A DNA stretch of 56,557 nt from JBGPJM01 sp041485385 (GCA_041485385.1 JBGPJM010000003.1:1-56557), one strand, 5' to 3'. Shown: positions 1 to 8,620, numbered from the stretch's first letter. A program made the numbers and translations. The notes: generated from the letters alone by a model not told the origin.

Positions 1-1104
1 CGATGGGAGGATCCACGCGAGACAGAACAGCTCCGCGCCACGCCCGGAGCGTGCGGCAATCCATCGTCTCACCCTCCCGCGAGGCGAGGCATCCATCTGG
101 CCCGCCCTCCTCGGAACTCGCAGTCCGCGCCGGAACGCCCTCCCGATCGCCGCCGCCGTCAGCAGCGACCCCGGCCAGAACAGAACTCCCAGCAGCACCG
201 TGTGATACCCCGGCGGCCCCCAATGCCCCTCCTTCGCCCCGGCGCTGCGCCCGAGCGTCTCGTCGTACACGATCGACAGGTACTCGCCCCACCCGACTCT
301 CTCGCCCACCAGGCACAGCCACGGAACAACCGCCACCGCGACAGTCAGCACACCCACCAGCGGCCGCAACCGCCAAAGCCACTCCCAGCGCCGGGAGACG
401 ATGCTCAGTGCAACCGCCGTGAGCGCCGCGATCATCGGCGTGATCGGCCCCTTCGTCATGATGCCCAGCGAAAGCGCGAGCCAGAAAAGGACGGGAGCCA
501 CCAAGCCGCGCCGCGCACCCCCACGAGTGGACCAGATCGTCCACAGCGCAAACTGCGTCCCCACCACCGTCGTCAGCAGCACCTGGTCCGCCCGCGCCTG
601 GTGCGCGTCCCACACCACCATCGGGCACACCGCAAGCAAGCCCGCCCCCAGCCACGCCGCGCGCGGATCGAACATCCGCAACCCCAGCCGCCACGTCAGC
701 AGCACCGTCGCGATCGCCGCGAGCACCGACGGCAGCCGGAACACCCAGATCCCCCCGTTCTCCCACCGCTCGCTCCCCAGCACCGCCCACGTCCCCGCCT
801 GCAGCCAATAAATCAGCGGCGGCTTGTTCAGCCGCGGTTTCTCCTGAATCCGCGGCACAACCCAATCCCCGCTCGTGTACATCTGCCAGCTCGCCATCGC
901 GAAGCGCGACTCGTCCCGATCCACAGGCGGAATGCTGAACAACCCCGGGAGATACACTGACAGGCACAGAAGGAAAAGGCCCAGCCCCCCCCACTTCCAG
1001 GATCGCGCCAGCCGGCGCACCCCGGCGGCGCGGGTGCCGGGCAGCACGCCCTCACGCCGCAGCAGCCACCGGATCCCCTGCATGCTCGACCCGTCCGTAC
1101 GCAT
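1..1104 (-). CDS. GT39-family (ArnT/PMT-like) membrane glycosyltransferase, C-terminus cut off by window
   Basis: An open minus-strand frame of 368 codons runs off the left edge. A hydrophobic segment (GLGLFLLCLSVYLPGLF, about residues 40-56) is followed by the family hallmark PVDRDESRFAMA with its acidic D/E pair. Then come EKPRLNKPPLIYWLQ and further membrane segments, including LFWLALSLGIMTKGPITP. This layout is that of polyprenyl-phosphate-sugar-dependent glycosyltransferases that act on the outer face of the inner membrane. The acceptor cannot be read. The ATG at 1102-1104 shares a CATG with the divergent phosphatase ATG; another in-frame ATG at 1083 is an equally reasonable start. Family members usually have 500-600 residues, so the soluble C-terminal part lies outside the window. 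Confidence 0.85.
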   Translation of the reverse strand, partial: MRTDGSSMQGIRWLLRREGVLPGTRAAGVRRLARSWKWGGLGLFLLCLSVYLPGLFSIPPVDRDESRFAMASWQMYTSGDWVVPRIQEKPRLNKPPLIYWLQAGTWAVLGSERWENGGIWVFRLPSVLAAIATVLLTWRLGLRMFDPRAAWLGAGLLAVCPMVVWDAHQARADQVLLTTVVGTQFALWTIWSTRGGARRGLVAPVLFWLALSLGIMTKGPITPMIAALTAVALSIVSRRWEWLWRLRPLVGVLTVAVAVVPWLCLVGERVGWGEYLSIVYDETLGRSAGAKEGHWGPPGYHTVLLGVLFWPGSLLTAAAIGRAFRRGLRVPRRAGQMDASPRGRVRRWIAARSGRGAELFCLAWILPS

Positions 1105-1918
1105 GGCCCGCGACTATAACCGGGGACTCCACCCGGTGGTCCGCTGGGCGCACATCGCCGCCGCGGCGACCGCGTCGGCGGCCCGCCCGCGGTGGCTGTG
1201 GCTCACCGATCCCTCGCGACGGCACTGGGCGGCGCCCACGACGCTGGCCCTGGCTCTCTTCGTCGTGGTGCACCCGTTCGACGGGGCGATCACCCGCTGG
1301 GTGACGGGGGCGCGCATGGGGGGCGATGTGCGGCGCGAACTGGAGGCGTGGCAGCAGTACGGGGGGCTGGGGTCCCTCATCTTCGCCGCGACGGTGATCT
1401 GGCTACTGGACCCGGCCCGCCGTCGGCGCCTGCTGGATCTGCTCGCGGCGTCCGTGGCGGGTCTGGCGGCGTACACGGTGCTGAAAGTGCTCATCGGGCG
1501 GCCGCGCCCAAAGTTCGGCGAGGCGGATGTGTTCCTGCTCCCCTTCGGCGAGTACCCGATTTCGGTCGACGGAAAGACGGTGCTGACCCACTCGTGGCAA
1601 GGGCCGGCGTGGCGGACGGCGGAACTGTGGTCTATGCCCTCGAGCCATACGATGGCGGCGATGGTGCTGAGCGTATTCCTGGCGCGGACGTACCCGCGCC
1701 TGAGGTGGCTGCCGTGGGCGATGGTGGCGATCGTGGGGACAGCCCGCGTGGTAACGGGCGCACATTGGGCCACCGACGTGATCGTCGGGGCGGCGATGGG
1801 GTACATTGTGGGGCACGCGGCCGTGGCGGGCAGGTGGGGCGACCGGGCCGTAGAGTGGGTATGGGGCGTGTTCGTCCGCGAGAAGAAGGCGGGCGCGGAG
1901 ACGACGGCGTCGGCGTGA
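1103..1918 (+). CDS. PAP2-family membrane phosphatase
   Basis: The protein has 271 residues and several membrane segments. All three acid-phosphatase signatures are readable: KVLIGRPRP (K-x6-RP), SMPSSHTMA (PSSH) and ARVVTGAHWATD (xR-x5-H-x3-D). Such enzymes dephosphorylate lipid phosphates or undecaprenyl pyrophosphate at the membrane. A divergent lipid-carrier glycosyltransferase next door fits a role in envelope lipid recycling, but that is inference. The start is uncertain: ATG 1103 overlaps the divergent start codon, and ATG 1082 is also in frame. Confidence 0.85.
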   Translation: MARDYNRGLHPVVRWAHIAAAATASAARPRWLWLTDPSRRHWAAPTTLALALFVVVHPFDGAITRWVTGARMGGDVRRELEAWQQYGGLGSLIFAATVIWLLDPARRRRLLDLLAASVAGLAAYTVLKVLIGRPRPKFGEADVFLLPFGEYPISVDGKTVLTHSWQGPAWRTAELWSMPSSHTMAAMVLSVFLARTYPRLRWLPWAMVAIVGTARVVTGAHWATDVIVGAAMGYIVGHAAVAGRWGDRAVEWVWGVFVREKKAGAETTASA

Positions 1919-1986
1919 CGGACGGGGGGGGCGGGCGGGTAAGAATGAGCGGTCGGGACGTGGAGGGAGGGGGCTGGAAAGGGCCG

Positions 1987-3075
1987 ATGCCGATTTCGCT
2001 GACAGTGCTGCGTGACACCGACCGAGCCGGCAGCGGCGCGTTGGCGCCGCCACCGTCGGCGCCGCGAGGCGTGCGCGCGTCCGGGCGGCTTGTGGATTCG
2101 CACGGGCGGGTGATCCGGGACCTGCGGCTGTCCATCACCGACCGGTGCAACTTCCGGTGCGTGTACTGCATGGAGCCGGACGTGCGGTTCATGGAGCAAC
2201 AGGACCTGCTCGGGCCGGCGGAGCTTGAGCGGGTGGCGCGGGTCTGCGTCGGGATGGGCGTGGAGAAGGTGCGGATCACCGGCGGCGAGCCCACGGTGCA
2301 CCCGCGCCTGACCGAGATCATCGGGCGGGTCGCGTCGATCGGGGGGGGCGTGGAGATCGCGCTGACGACCAACGGCTCGCTCATGGACGAGCCGCGGCTT
2401 CGGAAATGGAAGGAGGCGGGGCTCGACCGCGTGACGGTGAGCATCGACAGCGTGGACCCGGCCCGGTTCGCCGCGATGACGCGCTCGCGCACGACACCCG
2501 CGGACGTGATCGAGGGAGCGCGGGCGGCGATGCGGGCCGGGCTCTCGCCGGTGAAGCTCAACGCCGTGATCGTGCGGGGCTTCAACGAGGACGAGATCGT
2601 CGGGCTCGCCGGGCTGGCACGCGACCTCGGCGTCGAGATGCGGTTCATCGAGTACATGCCGCTGGACTCCGGGCACGGGTGGGACCGGCAGAAGGTCGTG
2701 ACGGCGGCGGAGATCGTGGAGCGGATCGGGGACGTGTATCCGCTGCTCCTGATGGGGCGCGACGACCCGCACAGCACGTCGCTGAGCTACGAGTTCGCCG
2801 ACGGCGCGCCCGGGCGCCTCGGGACGATCGCGCCGGTGAGCCGGCCGTTCTGCGGGGCGTGCAGCCGGCTGCGGGTGACGGCCGACGGAAAGGTGAGGCC
2901 GTGCCTGTTCGGGGACGAGGAGTGGGATCTTCGGCCCCTGCTGCGCGGCGGGGCCGACGATGACGAAATCGCGCGGTTCCTGGTGGACGCGACATGGACC
3001 AAGCGGGCCGGGCACGGCATCTCATCGTCGGAGTTCGTGCAGCCGCGCCGGCCGATGTCGGCGATCGGCGGTTGA
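1987..3075 (+). CDS. moaA: GTP 3',8-cyclase MoaA (radical SAM, first step of molybdopterin synthesis)
   Basis: The protein has 362 residues. The radical-SAM motif CNFRCVYC (C-x3-C-x2-C) follows LRLSITDR, and ITGGEP is present. The C-terminal second [4Fe-4S] site reads FCGACSRLR...KVRPCLF, and the protein ends in GG (SAIGG), as functional MoaA proteins do. It converts GTP to 3',8-cyclo-dihydro-GTP, and MoaC, encoded at 6934, completes the step to cPMP. About 40 residues precede the core, slightly more than usual; ATG 1945 is an upstream alternative. The stop codon overlaps the proposed TTG start of the molybdate transporter, which suggests translational coupling. Confidence 0.95.
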   Translation: MPISLTVLRDTDRAGSGALAPPPSAPRGVRASGRLVDSHGRVIRDLRLSITDRCNFRCVYCMEPDVRFMEQQDLLGPAELERVARVCVGMGVEKVRITGGEPTVHPRLTEIIGRVASIGGGVEIALTTNGSLMDEPRLRKWKEAGLDRVTVSIDSVDPARFAAMTRSRTTPADVIEGARAAMRAGLSPVKLNAVIVRGFNEDEIVGLAGLARDLGVEMRFIEYMPLDSGHGWDRQKVVTAAEIVERIGDVYPLLLMGRDDPHSTSLSYEFADGAPGRLGTIAPVSRPFCGACSRLRVTADGKVRPCLFGDEEWDLRPLLRGGADDDEIARFLVDATWTKRAGHGISSSEFVQPRRPMSAIGG

Positions 3076-4259
3076 GCGCCGGACCGCTGGCGGCGGTGCG
3101 CGAGAACCTGCGCCACGCGCGCCTGGGGCGCGCGGAGCTCGCGGGGTCGCTGGGCGACCTGGGGACCTTCCTGCCGCTGCTGGTGGCGATGAGCGCCAGG
3201 AACGGTCTGGATTTCGCGTCGTCGCTGCTGTTCGCAGGGCTGTTCTCCATAGCGACCGGGATGATGTTCCGGATCCCGCTGGCGGTGCAGCCGATGAAGG
3301 CGATCGCGGCGGTGGCGATCACACAGGGGCTGACGGCGGCGCAGATCGGGGCGGCGGGGGCGATCGTGAGCGCCGTGGTGCTGGCCCTGGGCGTGACGGG
3401 GCTGATCGATTGGCTGAACCGGCTGGTGCCGCGGAGCGTCGTGAAGGGGCTGCAGCTGTCACTGGGGTTGTCGCTCCTGATGAAGGGGGCGCAGATGGTG
3501 AGCGGGACGGGTGTGGCGGTCGGGCCGGACAGCTACGCAACGGGGGTGGTGGCGGGGCTGCTCGTGTTGGCGCTGGTGGCGTCGCGCCGGGTGCCGGCGG
3601 CGCTGGTGCTGTTCGTGATGGGGATCGGCCTGGCGCTCTGGAAGGACCCGGGGCTATGGGAGCATCTGCGCCTGGGCCCGTGGCTGCCGGGATTGTCGGC
3701 GCCGAGCGTGGAGGATTTTCAGGTAGCGGGGCCGCGGGCCGCGCTGCCGCAGATCCCGCTCACAACGCTGAACTCTGTCGTGGCGGTGTGCGCGCTGGCG
3801 GCGGACCTGTTTCCCAGCGAGGCCAGGCGGGTGACGGGGCGGCGCGTGGCGGTGAGCGTCGGGCTGATAAACCTGGTCGGGGTGTGGTTCGGCGCGATGC
3901 CGATGTGCCACGGCGCGGGGGGCCTGGCAGGGCAGTACCGGTTCGGGGCGCGGACGAACGGGTCGATCTTGTTCCTTGGGGTGATGAAGGCGGGCCTGGC
4001 GGTGCTGCTGGGGGCATCGCTGATGCCCCTGTGCGCGGCGTTCCCGGCCAGCGTGCTGGGGGTGATGCTGGTGGTGAGCGGGATCGAGTTGGGAATGGTG
4101 GCACGCGATCACGTCCGGGGGCGCGACGCGGTGGCGATGCTGCTCACGGCGGGGCTGTGCCTGGGGCTGAACAACATCGCCGCGGGTTTTGCAATCGGGC
4201 TGGTGGCGGCGTGGTTGATGAGCCTGCGGCGCGAGCAGGCGGCGGAGGGCGCGAGCTAA
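3072..4259 (+). CDS. MOT1-type molybdate transporter (SulP-related membrane protein)
   Basis: About 395 residues, mostly hydrophobic, with roughly ten to twelve membrane segments. Diagnostic stretches are GSLGDLGTFLPLLVA near the N-terminus, PLAVQPMKAIAAVA, and CHGAGGLAGQYRFGARTNGS. These are the conserved molybdate-binding regions of the MOT1 family, and no STAS domain follows, unlike true SulP sulfate permeases. It sits directly behind moaA within the cofactor cluster, so molybdate uptake is the natural role. The TTG at 3072 overlaps the moaA TGA (TTGA); a GTG at 3096 is an alternative. Confidence 0.85.
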   Translation: MSAGPLAAVRENLRHARLGRAELAGSLGDLGTFLPLLVAMSARNGLDFASSLLFAGLFSIATGMMFRIPLAVQPMKAIAAVAITQGLTAAQIGAAGAIVSAVVLALGVTGLIDWLNRLVPRSVVKGLQLSLGLSLLMKGAQMVSGTGVAVGPDSYATGVVAGLLVLALVASRRVPAALVLFVMGIGLALWKDPGLWEHLRLGPWLPGLSAPSVEDFQVAGPRAALPQIPLTTLNSVVAVCALAADLFPSEARRVTGRRVAVSVGLINLVGVWFGAMPMCHGAGGLAGQYRFGARTNGSILFLGVMKAGLAVLLGASLMPLCAAFPASVLGVMLVVSGIELGMVARDHVRGRDAVAMLLTAGLCLGLNNIAAGFAIGLVAAWLMSLRREQAAEGAS

Positions 4260-4282
4260 TGGGCGGACGGAAGCACCCCCGG

Positions 4283-4702
4283 CTACGCCGCGGCGGTCGG
4301 CTCGGGCGGCTCGAACCCCTCGCGCCAGATGGCGTGCTTCCAGATGGGCACATCGCGCTTGAGGCGATCGATGAACTCGTCGGTCGCCAGGAGGGCCTCC
4401 TTGCGGTGAGGCGCGGCGATCACCAGGCGGAAGGACCGCTGGGCCACCGGGACACGCCCGCGGCTGTGCTCGACGTGCACCGCGATGAGACGGTGACGGG
4501 CGATAAGATCCTGGGCGATGGCCGAGAGCATCCTCTGGGCCATGGGCTCGTAGGTCTGGTAGTCGAGGGCGGCGATGCGCCCCTGGCCCTCGACCTCGCG
4601 GACAACGCCCTCGAAGCACAGGACGGCGCCCGCGCCGTGCTGGTGGGTATCCGAGGCCAGGGGGCCCAGCGGGCCGTCGGAGATGATGACGGTGACGCTC
4701 AT
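4283..4702 (-). CDS. moaE: Molybdopterin synthase catalytic subunit MoaE
   Basis: The protein has 139 residues. Recognisable MoaE features are GAVLCFEGVVRE, LDYQTYEPMAQ, HSRGRVPVA, VIAAPHRKEAL and the catalytic-lysine region RLKRDVPIWKHA. The enzyme transfers sulfur from thiocarboxylated MoaD to cPMP to form the molybdopterin dithiolene. Its ATG overlaps the moaD stop by four bases, so the two subunits are translationally coupled. The pair lies opposite to the flanking cofactor genes and converges on the MOT1 gene, with only 23 bp between the stops. Confidence 0.95.
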   Translation of the reverse strand: MSVTVIISDGPLGPLASDTHQHGAGAVLCFEGVVREVEGQGRIAALDYQTYEPMAQRMLSAIAQDLIARHRLIAVHVEHSRGRVPVAQRSFRLVIAAPHRKEALLATDEFIDRLKRDVPIWKHAIWREGFEPPEPTAAA

Positions 4703-4944
4703 CCGCCCGACACCATGCCGATGAGGGCCACCTCATCGCCGGGGCGGACCTGGCGGTCCGGGGAGGCGAACTCGGAGTTGACGGCGAGGCGGCCGACGCG
4801 GACAAAGGGGGCGATGGCGGGGAACGCCTGGGCGAGGCGCTCCTTGACGGCGCGGCACGACGCGTCGGCACCGATGTCGATCTCGACGGAGCTTCGCCCG
4901 AGGGTTGACGCCTCGGCGCCGAAGAGCAGAACGTGGACAGTCAT
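4699..4944 (-). CDS. moaD: Molybdopterin synthase sulfur carrier MoaD
   Basis: An 81-residue ubiquitin-fold protein that ends in the GG needed for adenylation and thiocarboxylation (ALIGMVSGG). Other typical parts are MTVHVLLFGAEAS, AVNSEFASPD and VRPGDEVALIG. The start is the ATG at 4942-4944. No adenylating enzyme (MoeB) is encoded in the window, so activation must come from elsewhere in the genome. It forms a bicistron with moaE through an ATGA overlap. Confidence 0.93.
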   Translation of the reverse strand: MTVHVLLFGAEASTLGRSSVEIDIGADASCRAVKERLAQAFPAIAPFVRVGRLAVNSEFASPDRQVRPGDEVALIGMVSGG

Positions 4945-4998
4945 TGGGGAAGGATACCCGGGGGCAGGGGGTTTTCGGTGGGGTACAACGGAGGGTCC

Positions 4999-5346
4999 AT
5001 GAGCGGACACGTCGAGCTTCATCTTCGTGTGCGGGTGAAGTCCGGCCGGCGGGGGGAGTTTCTTGAGTTCCTGCGGGGGGCCGTGACGTTCTATGAGAAG
5101 CCCGGGGGGATCCGCGTGCGGCTGTTGGAGGACCGGGCGGACCCGGAACGGCTCATCGAATGCGTGGACTACGCTGATGAGGACACGTTCGAGGTAGACC
5201 AAGGGCGGGCGGAACACGACCCGGAGATGAGACGGTATCTTGAGCGATGGCGGTCGCTTCTGGATGGGCCGCCGACGGTGGAAATCTACCGCAACAGGAC
5301 AGATGAGCTGGGTGCCGGCGCGCCCGCTGAGGAGAATCGATCGTGA
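4999..5346 (+). CDS. Antibiotic-biosynthesis-monooxygenase (ABM)-like small protein
   Basis: A 115-residue protein with the dimeric alpha/beta-barrel pattern of ABM/quinol-monooxygenase-like proteins: HVELHLRVRVKSGRRGEFLEF, then a variable middle containing RLLEDRADPERLIECVDYAD. A GGAGGG ribosome site precedes ATG 4999. It is the first gene of a tightly coupled run (stop/start overlaps with the CMD-like gene and then moeA) inside the molybdenum-cofactor cluster. No catalytic residue identifies a substrate. The family call is moderate and the function is unknown. Confidence 0.6.
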   Translation: MSGHVELHLRVRVKSGRRGEFLEFLRGAVTFYEKPGGIRVRLLEDRADPERLIECVDYADEDTFEVDQGRAEHDPEMRRYLERWRSLLDGPPTVEIYRNRTDELGAGAPAEENRS

Positions 5347-5666
5347 GTCTGCCGTCACCGTATGTGAAGATGAAGGAACAGCACCCGCAGGTCCTCAAGG
5401 CCTACGAGGCGATGGGTGAGGCGTGCGCCAAGGCCGGGCCGCTGGACGGCAAGTTGGTGGCGCTTGTGAAGCTGGCGATCTCGCTGGGCGCCGGGCTTGA
5501 GGGGGCCGCCCACTCGCACGTCCGCAAGGCGCTGGAAGCGGGATGGACGCGGGAGGAGCTGCTGCACGTGGCCGTGCTGTGCACTCCGACCATCGGCTTC
5601 CCGCCAATGATGCGTAGCCGCGGGTGGGTCATGGACGCGGTCGGCGAGGAAGGCGGAAACACGTGA
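5343..5666 (+). CDS. Carboxymuconolactone-decarboxylase (AhpD-like) family protein without the CxxC pair
   Basis: 107 residues with the all-helical CMD fold pattern: KAYEAMGEACAKAGPLDGK, LVALVKLAISLGAGLEGAAHSHVRKALEAG and WTREELLHVAVLC. The helix that carries the CxxC/His redox centre in AhpD reads EGAAHSH, so the histidine remains but both cysteines are gone. A peroxidase-reductase activity is therefore unlikely. GTG 5343 overlaps the preceding TGA, and its own TGA overlaps the moeA GTG, so it is co-translated with cofactor genes. Its role there is unknown. Confidence 0.75.
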   Translation: MSLPSPYVKMKEQHPQVLKAYEAMGEACAKAGPLDGKLVALVKLAISLGAGLEGAAHSHVRKALEAGWTREELLHVAVLCTPTIGFPPMMRSRGWVMDAVGEEGGNT

Positions 5667-6898
5667 GCGAGGTCGCACCAGCGCGCCGGGGAGGACCGTC
5701 GAGACTCGATACGCCCGAGGGCGCGGTCCTCGCACTGGCCGGGAAGCTCCGGACGGTCGAGACCGAGACGATGGAGCTGCAGTTCGCCGCGGGGCGGGTG
5801 CTGGGGGCCGACTTGGTCGCCGACCGCCCCAGCCCGGCCTCGGACGTGAGCGCCATGGACGGGTACGCGGTGCGGGTGGCCGACCTGGGCGCTGGGGAGC
5901 TGTCGGTCCGCGGCGAGGTGCGGATCGGCCACGAACCGCCGGCGATGCCCGAGGGGGCGGCGCTGCGGATCGTCACGGGGGCGCCCGTGCCCGGCGGGGC
6001 GCAGGCGGTGGTGAAGCGGGAGGACGTGAAGGAAGGGAAGGGGCAGATCAAGATCGAGCGCGGGGTCGCGGCGAACATCCGCGCCGGGGAGAACATCCGC
6101 CGGCGGGGAGAGAACCTGGGGGAAGGGGAGCTGGTGGTGCCCGCCGGAACGCTGATCACGCCCGCGGTTGCCGGGGCGATGGCGGCGTTCGGCGGGACAA
6201 AAGTGAAGGTGCGCCGCCGGGTGCGGGTGGGGATCATCGTGACGGGTGACGAGCTGGTCGAGCCCGGGCAGAGGCCCTCGGCATGGCAGCTGCGCGACAG
6301 CAACGGGGCGGCCCTGGGGGCGCTCCTGTCGCTCCACCCGTGGATCGAGGGGGGCCGGCGGGTGCGTGTCGGCGATGAGCCGAAGCTGCTGCGCGCCGCC
6401 ATCGATGATCTCCTGGGATCCATCGATGCGCTGATCCTGACCGGGGGCGTGTCGATGGGGACCCGCGACTACGTGCCGACCGTGCTGAAGGAGGTCGGGG
6501 CCGAGGTGCTCTTCCACAAGCTGCCGCAGCGCCCGGGCAAGCCGGTGCTGGGGGCGGTGCTCGGCAAGGGGAGCGAGGCACGCCCGATCCTGGCCCTGCC
6601 GGGGAACCCGGTGTCGGTGATGGTGACGGCACGCCGGATGGCGGTGGCGGTGCTGTCGCGCATGGCGGGCCTGGAGACGCAGGCACCGATGGCGGCAGTA
6701 TTGGACGACGCCGACGGGAAGACGCTCGACCTGTGGTGGCACCGGCTTGTGCGCGTCTCCGGGCCGGGGCGGGTCGTACTGGCGGAGGGGCGGGGCTCGG
6801 GCGATGTGGTGGCCGCGGCGAGGAGCGACGGCTTCATCGAGGTTCCGCCGGGGCAGACCGGCGAAGGCCCGTGGCCGTTCTACCGGTGGTCGTGGTAA
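5663..6898 (+). CDS. moeA: Molybdopterin molybdenumtransferase MoeA
   Basis: 411 residues in the usual three-domain MoeA order. Signatures are SAMDGYAVRVAD (catalytic N-terminal domain), RIVTGAPVPGGAQAVV, IIVTGDELVEPG, LTGGVSMGTRDYV (MoCF nucleotide-binding domain) and LALPGNPVSVMVT. MoeA inserts molybdate into adenylylated molybdopterin made by MogA, whose gene lies two places downstream. The GTG start overlaps the preceding TGA, and a 35-bp gap separates it from moaC. Confidence 0.95.
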   Translation: MSEVAPARRGGPSRLDTPEGAVLALAGKLRTVETETMELQFAAGRVLGADLVADRPSPASDVSAMDGYAVRVADLGAGELSVRGEVRIGHEPPAMPEGAALRIVTGAPVPGGAQAVVKREDVKEGKGQIKIERGVAANIRAGENIRRRGENLGEGELVVPAGTLITPAVAGAMAAFGGTKVKVRRRVRVGIIVTGDELVEPGQRPSAWQLRDSNGAALGALLSLHPWIEGGRRVRVGDEPKLLRAAIDDLLGSIDALILTGGVSMGTRDYVPTVLKEVGAEVLFHKLPQRPGKPVLGAVLGKGSEARPILALPGNPVSVMVTARRMAVAVLSRMAGLETQAPMAAVLDDADGKTLDLWWHRLVRVSGPGRVVLAEGRGSGDVVAAARSDGFIEVPPGQTGEGPWPFYRWSW

Positions 6899-6933
6899 GG
6901 TTCGGCTCGTCTACTTCTCCTCAGGAGCGACCG

Positions 6934-7479
6934 GTGGCGAAAGCCAAGGACAGGGCTGTCGACGACGAGACCGGCACGGGCGCGTCCGGGCGCACGGGGC
7001 TGTCGCACGCCGGCGCGGACGGCCGGGCGCGGATGGTGGACGTGGGGGACAAGGCGGTGACGGAGCGGGTGGCGATCGCGGAGGCGCGTGTGCGCATCTC
7101 GCCCAAGCTGGTCGCGGCGATCCGAGAGAACACGCTGAAGAAGGGCAACCTGCTGGAAGTGGCCCGCCTGGCGGGGATCCAGGCGGCCAAGCGGACCGGC
7201 GAGCTGATCCCGCTGTGCCACTCGCTCCCGCTAGACGGCGTCGAAGTCGAGGCACGCCTGGAGGAGGGGTGCGTGCGCATCCGGAGCGAGGCGCGGACGC
7301 ACGCGAGGACGGGCGTGGAGATGGAGGCGCTGACGGCCGCGGCGGTGGCGGCGCTCACCGTGATCGACATGGGCAAGGCGGTGGACAAGGGGATGGTCGT
7401 CGAGGGGCTTCGGGTGCTGGAGAAGCGGGGCGGACGCAGCGGGCACTACCTGGCGCCCGGGCGGGAGGGGCGGCCATGA
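6934..7479 (+). CDS. moaC: Cyclic pyranopterin monophosphate synthase MoaC
   Basis: 181 residues with the MoaC signatures LSHAGADGRARMVDVGDK, LAGIQAAKRTGELIPLCH and ARTGVEMEALTAA. The catalytic DMGKAVDKGM lies near the C-terminus. MoaC converts the MoaA product into cPMP. The chosen GTG 6934 has an AGGAG site about eight bases upstream, and the N-terminus before the core is longer than typical by about 20 residues. The stop codon overlaps the mogA ATG (ATGA). Confidence 0.95.
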   Translation: MAKAKDRAVDDETGTGASGRTGLSHAGADGRARMVDVGDKAVTERVAIAEARVRISPKLVAAIRENTLKKGNLLEVARLAGIQAAKRTGELIPLCHSLPLDGVEVEARLEEGCVRIRSEARTHARTGVEMEALTAAAVAALTVIDMGKAVDKGMVVEGLRVLEKRGGRSGHYLAPGREGRP

Positions 7480-8024
7480 GCGGCCCGATCCGGGCGGCGG
7501 TGCTGACGGTGAGCGACCGGTGCTCTCGCGCCCAGGCCGTGGACACCTCGGGCCCGTCGCTGTGCGCGATGCTGCGCGAGCGGCTGGGGGCCGAGGTCGC
7601 CCAGACGGCGTGCCTGCCCGACGAAGCGGACCAGCTCGCCGCGAAGTTCCTGGAGTGGTCGCGGGCCTTGCCGCGGATCGACCTGGTGGTGAGCACGGGC
7701 GGGACGGGGCTTGCGCCGCGTGACGTGACGCCGGAGGCGGCGCTGAAGGTGATCGAGCGCCAGCACGCCGGGTTGATGGAGCTCGCCCGCCTCCGGTGCT
7801 ACGCCAAGACGGCGCGAACGTTCCTGTCGCGCGGCGTCGCGGGGACAGTCGGGCGGACGCTCATCATCACGCTCCCCGGCTCGCCGCGCGGCGCGACCGA
7901 GAATCTCGAAGCGCTGCTGGACATCCTCCCGCACGCCATCGAAACTCTTCGCGGCGACGTCCAGGACGACGGGCGGCCCGGAGCGCCGGCGACGACGGGG
8001 CGGGTGATTGTGCACAAGGATTGA
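7476..8024 (+). CDS. mogA: Molybdopterin adenylyltransferase (MogA/MoaB-type)
   Basis: 182 residues with the MoCF_biosynth fold: AAVLTVSDRCSRAQAVDTSG, LVVSTGGTGLAPRDVTPEA and ITLPGSPRGATENLEALL. It adenylates molybdopterin ahead of MoeA-catalysed molybdenum insertion. Its ATG overlaps the moaC TGA, and mobA follows after two bases. The MogA and MoaB subgroups are hard to separate by eye; with moeA beside it MogA is the sensible name. Confidence 0.92.
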   Translation: MSGPIRAAVLTVSDRCSRAQAVDTSGPSLCAMLRERLGAEVAQTACLPDEADQLAAKFLEWSRALPRIDLVVSTGGTGLAPRDVTPEAALKVIERQHAGLMELARLRCYAKTARTFLSRGVAGTVGRTLIITLPGSPRGATENLEALLDILPHAIETLRGDVQDDGRPGAPATTGRVIVHKD

Positions 8025-8026
8025 CC

Positions 8027-8620
8027 ATGTTCGAAGGGGTTCAGCCGATCGTTCTGGTAGGCGGGCAGAGCAAGCGTTTCGGTCGCGACAAGCTTCGCGA
8101 ACCGCTCCGCGGGGGGCGGCCGGGGGAGGTGCTGGTGGACCGGCCCATCGCGGCGCTGCGCGCGGTCTTCGGCTCGCGCGTGGCGTGCGTGGGGGAGTGC
8201 CACTCGGACGTCTCCTCGCGGGCCGACCTGGCGATCCCCGATCGCTACCCGGGCGTGGGACCGATCGGCGGCATCCTCTCGGCATTGGAGGAAACGGGGG
8301 GCGAGGTGTTCGTGCTCGCCGGTGACCTGGCGCGGATCACCGCGGGGGTGGTCCGTCAGATCCTCGATCGGGCCCGCGACGAGCACGAGGAGTGGGCCGT
8401 GCTCGCCCGGACGACAAGGATCGAGCCATGCATCGGGCTGTACCGCCCGGCCGCGGCGGTCGCACTGCGGGCTCGCCTGACCAGCGGACGGGACGCGAGC
8501 CTCTTCGACGCCATCGCCGCGGAGCGCCTGATCACGGTGCCGGTGGACGCGGGCGTCGCGGCCAATGTGAATACGCCGGCCGATCTTGCGGTCGGCCGGG
8601 GCGGACCTGGGGCGCGCTGA
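8027..8620 (+). CDS. mobA: Molybdenum cofactor guanylyltransferase MobA
   Basis: 197 residues. The nucleotidyltransferase loop reads IVLVGGQSKRFGRDK (family L-x-GG-x-S-x-R-[MF]-G-x-DK). It is followed by IPDRYPGVGPIGGILSALE and FVLAGDLARIT, the metal-binding Asp region that usually reads C/A-x-DMP. MobA attaches GMP to form the MGD form of the cofactor, the form that DMSO-reductase-family enzymes such as the one encoded at 10655 require. It is the last cofactor gene, 131 bp before the NXR-type operon. Confidence 0.9.
   Translation: MFEGVQPIVLVGGQSKRFGRDKLREPLRGGRPGEVLVDRPIAALRAVFGSRVACVGECHSDVSSRADLAIPDRYPGVGPIGGILSALEETGGEVFVLAGDLARITAGVVRQILDRARDEHEEWAVLARTTRIEPCIGLYRPAAAVALRARLTSGRDASLFDAIAAERLITVPVDAGVAANVNTPADLAVGRGGPGAR

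Noticed and set aside
3072..4259. Sulfate permease (SulP) annotation
   Set aside because: The GDLGTFLPLL, QPMKA and CHGAGGLAGQYRFG stretches and the absence of a STAS domain point to MOT1.
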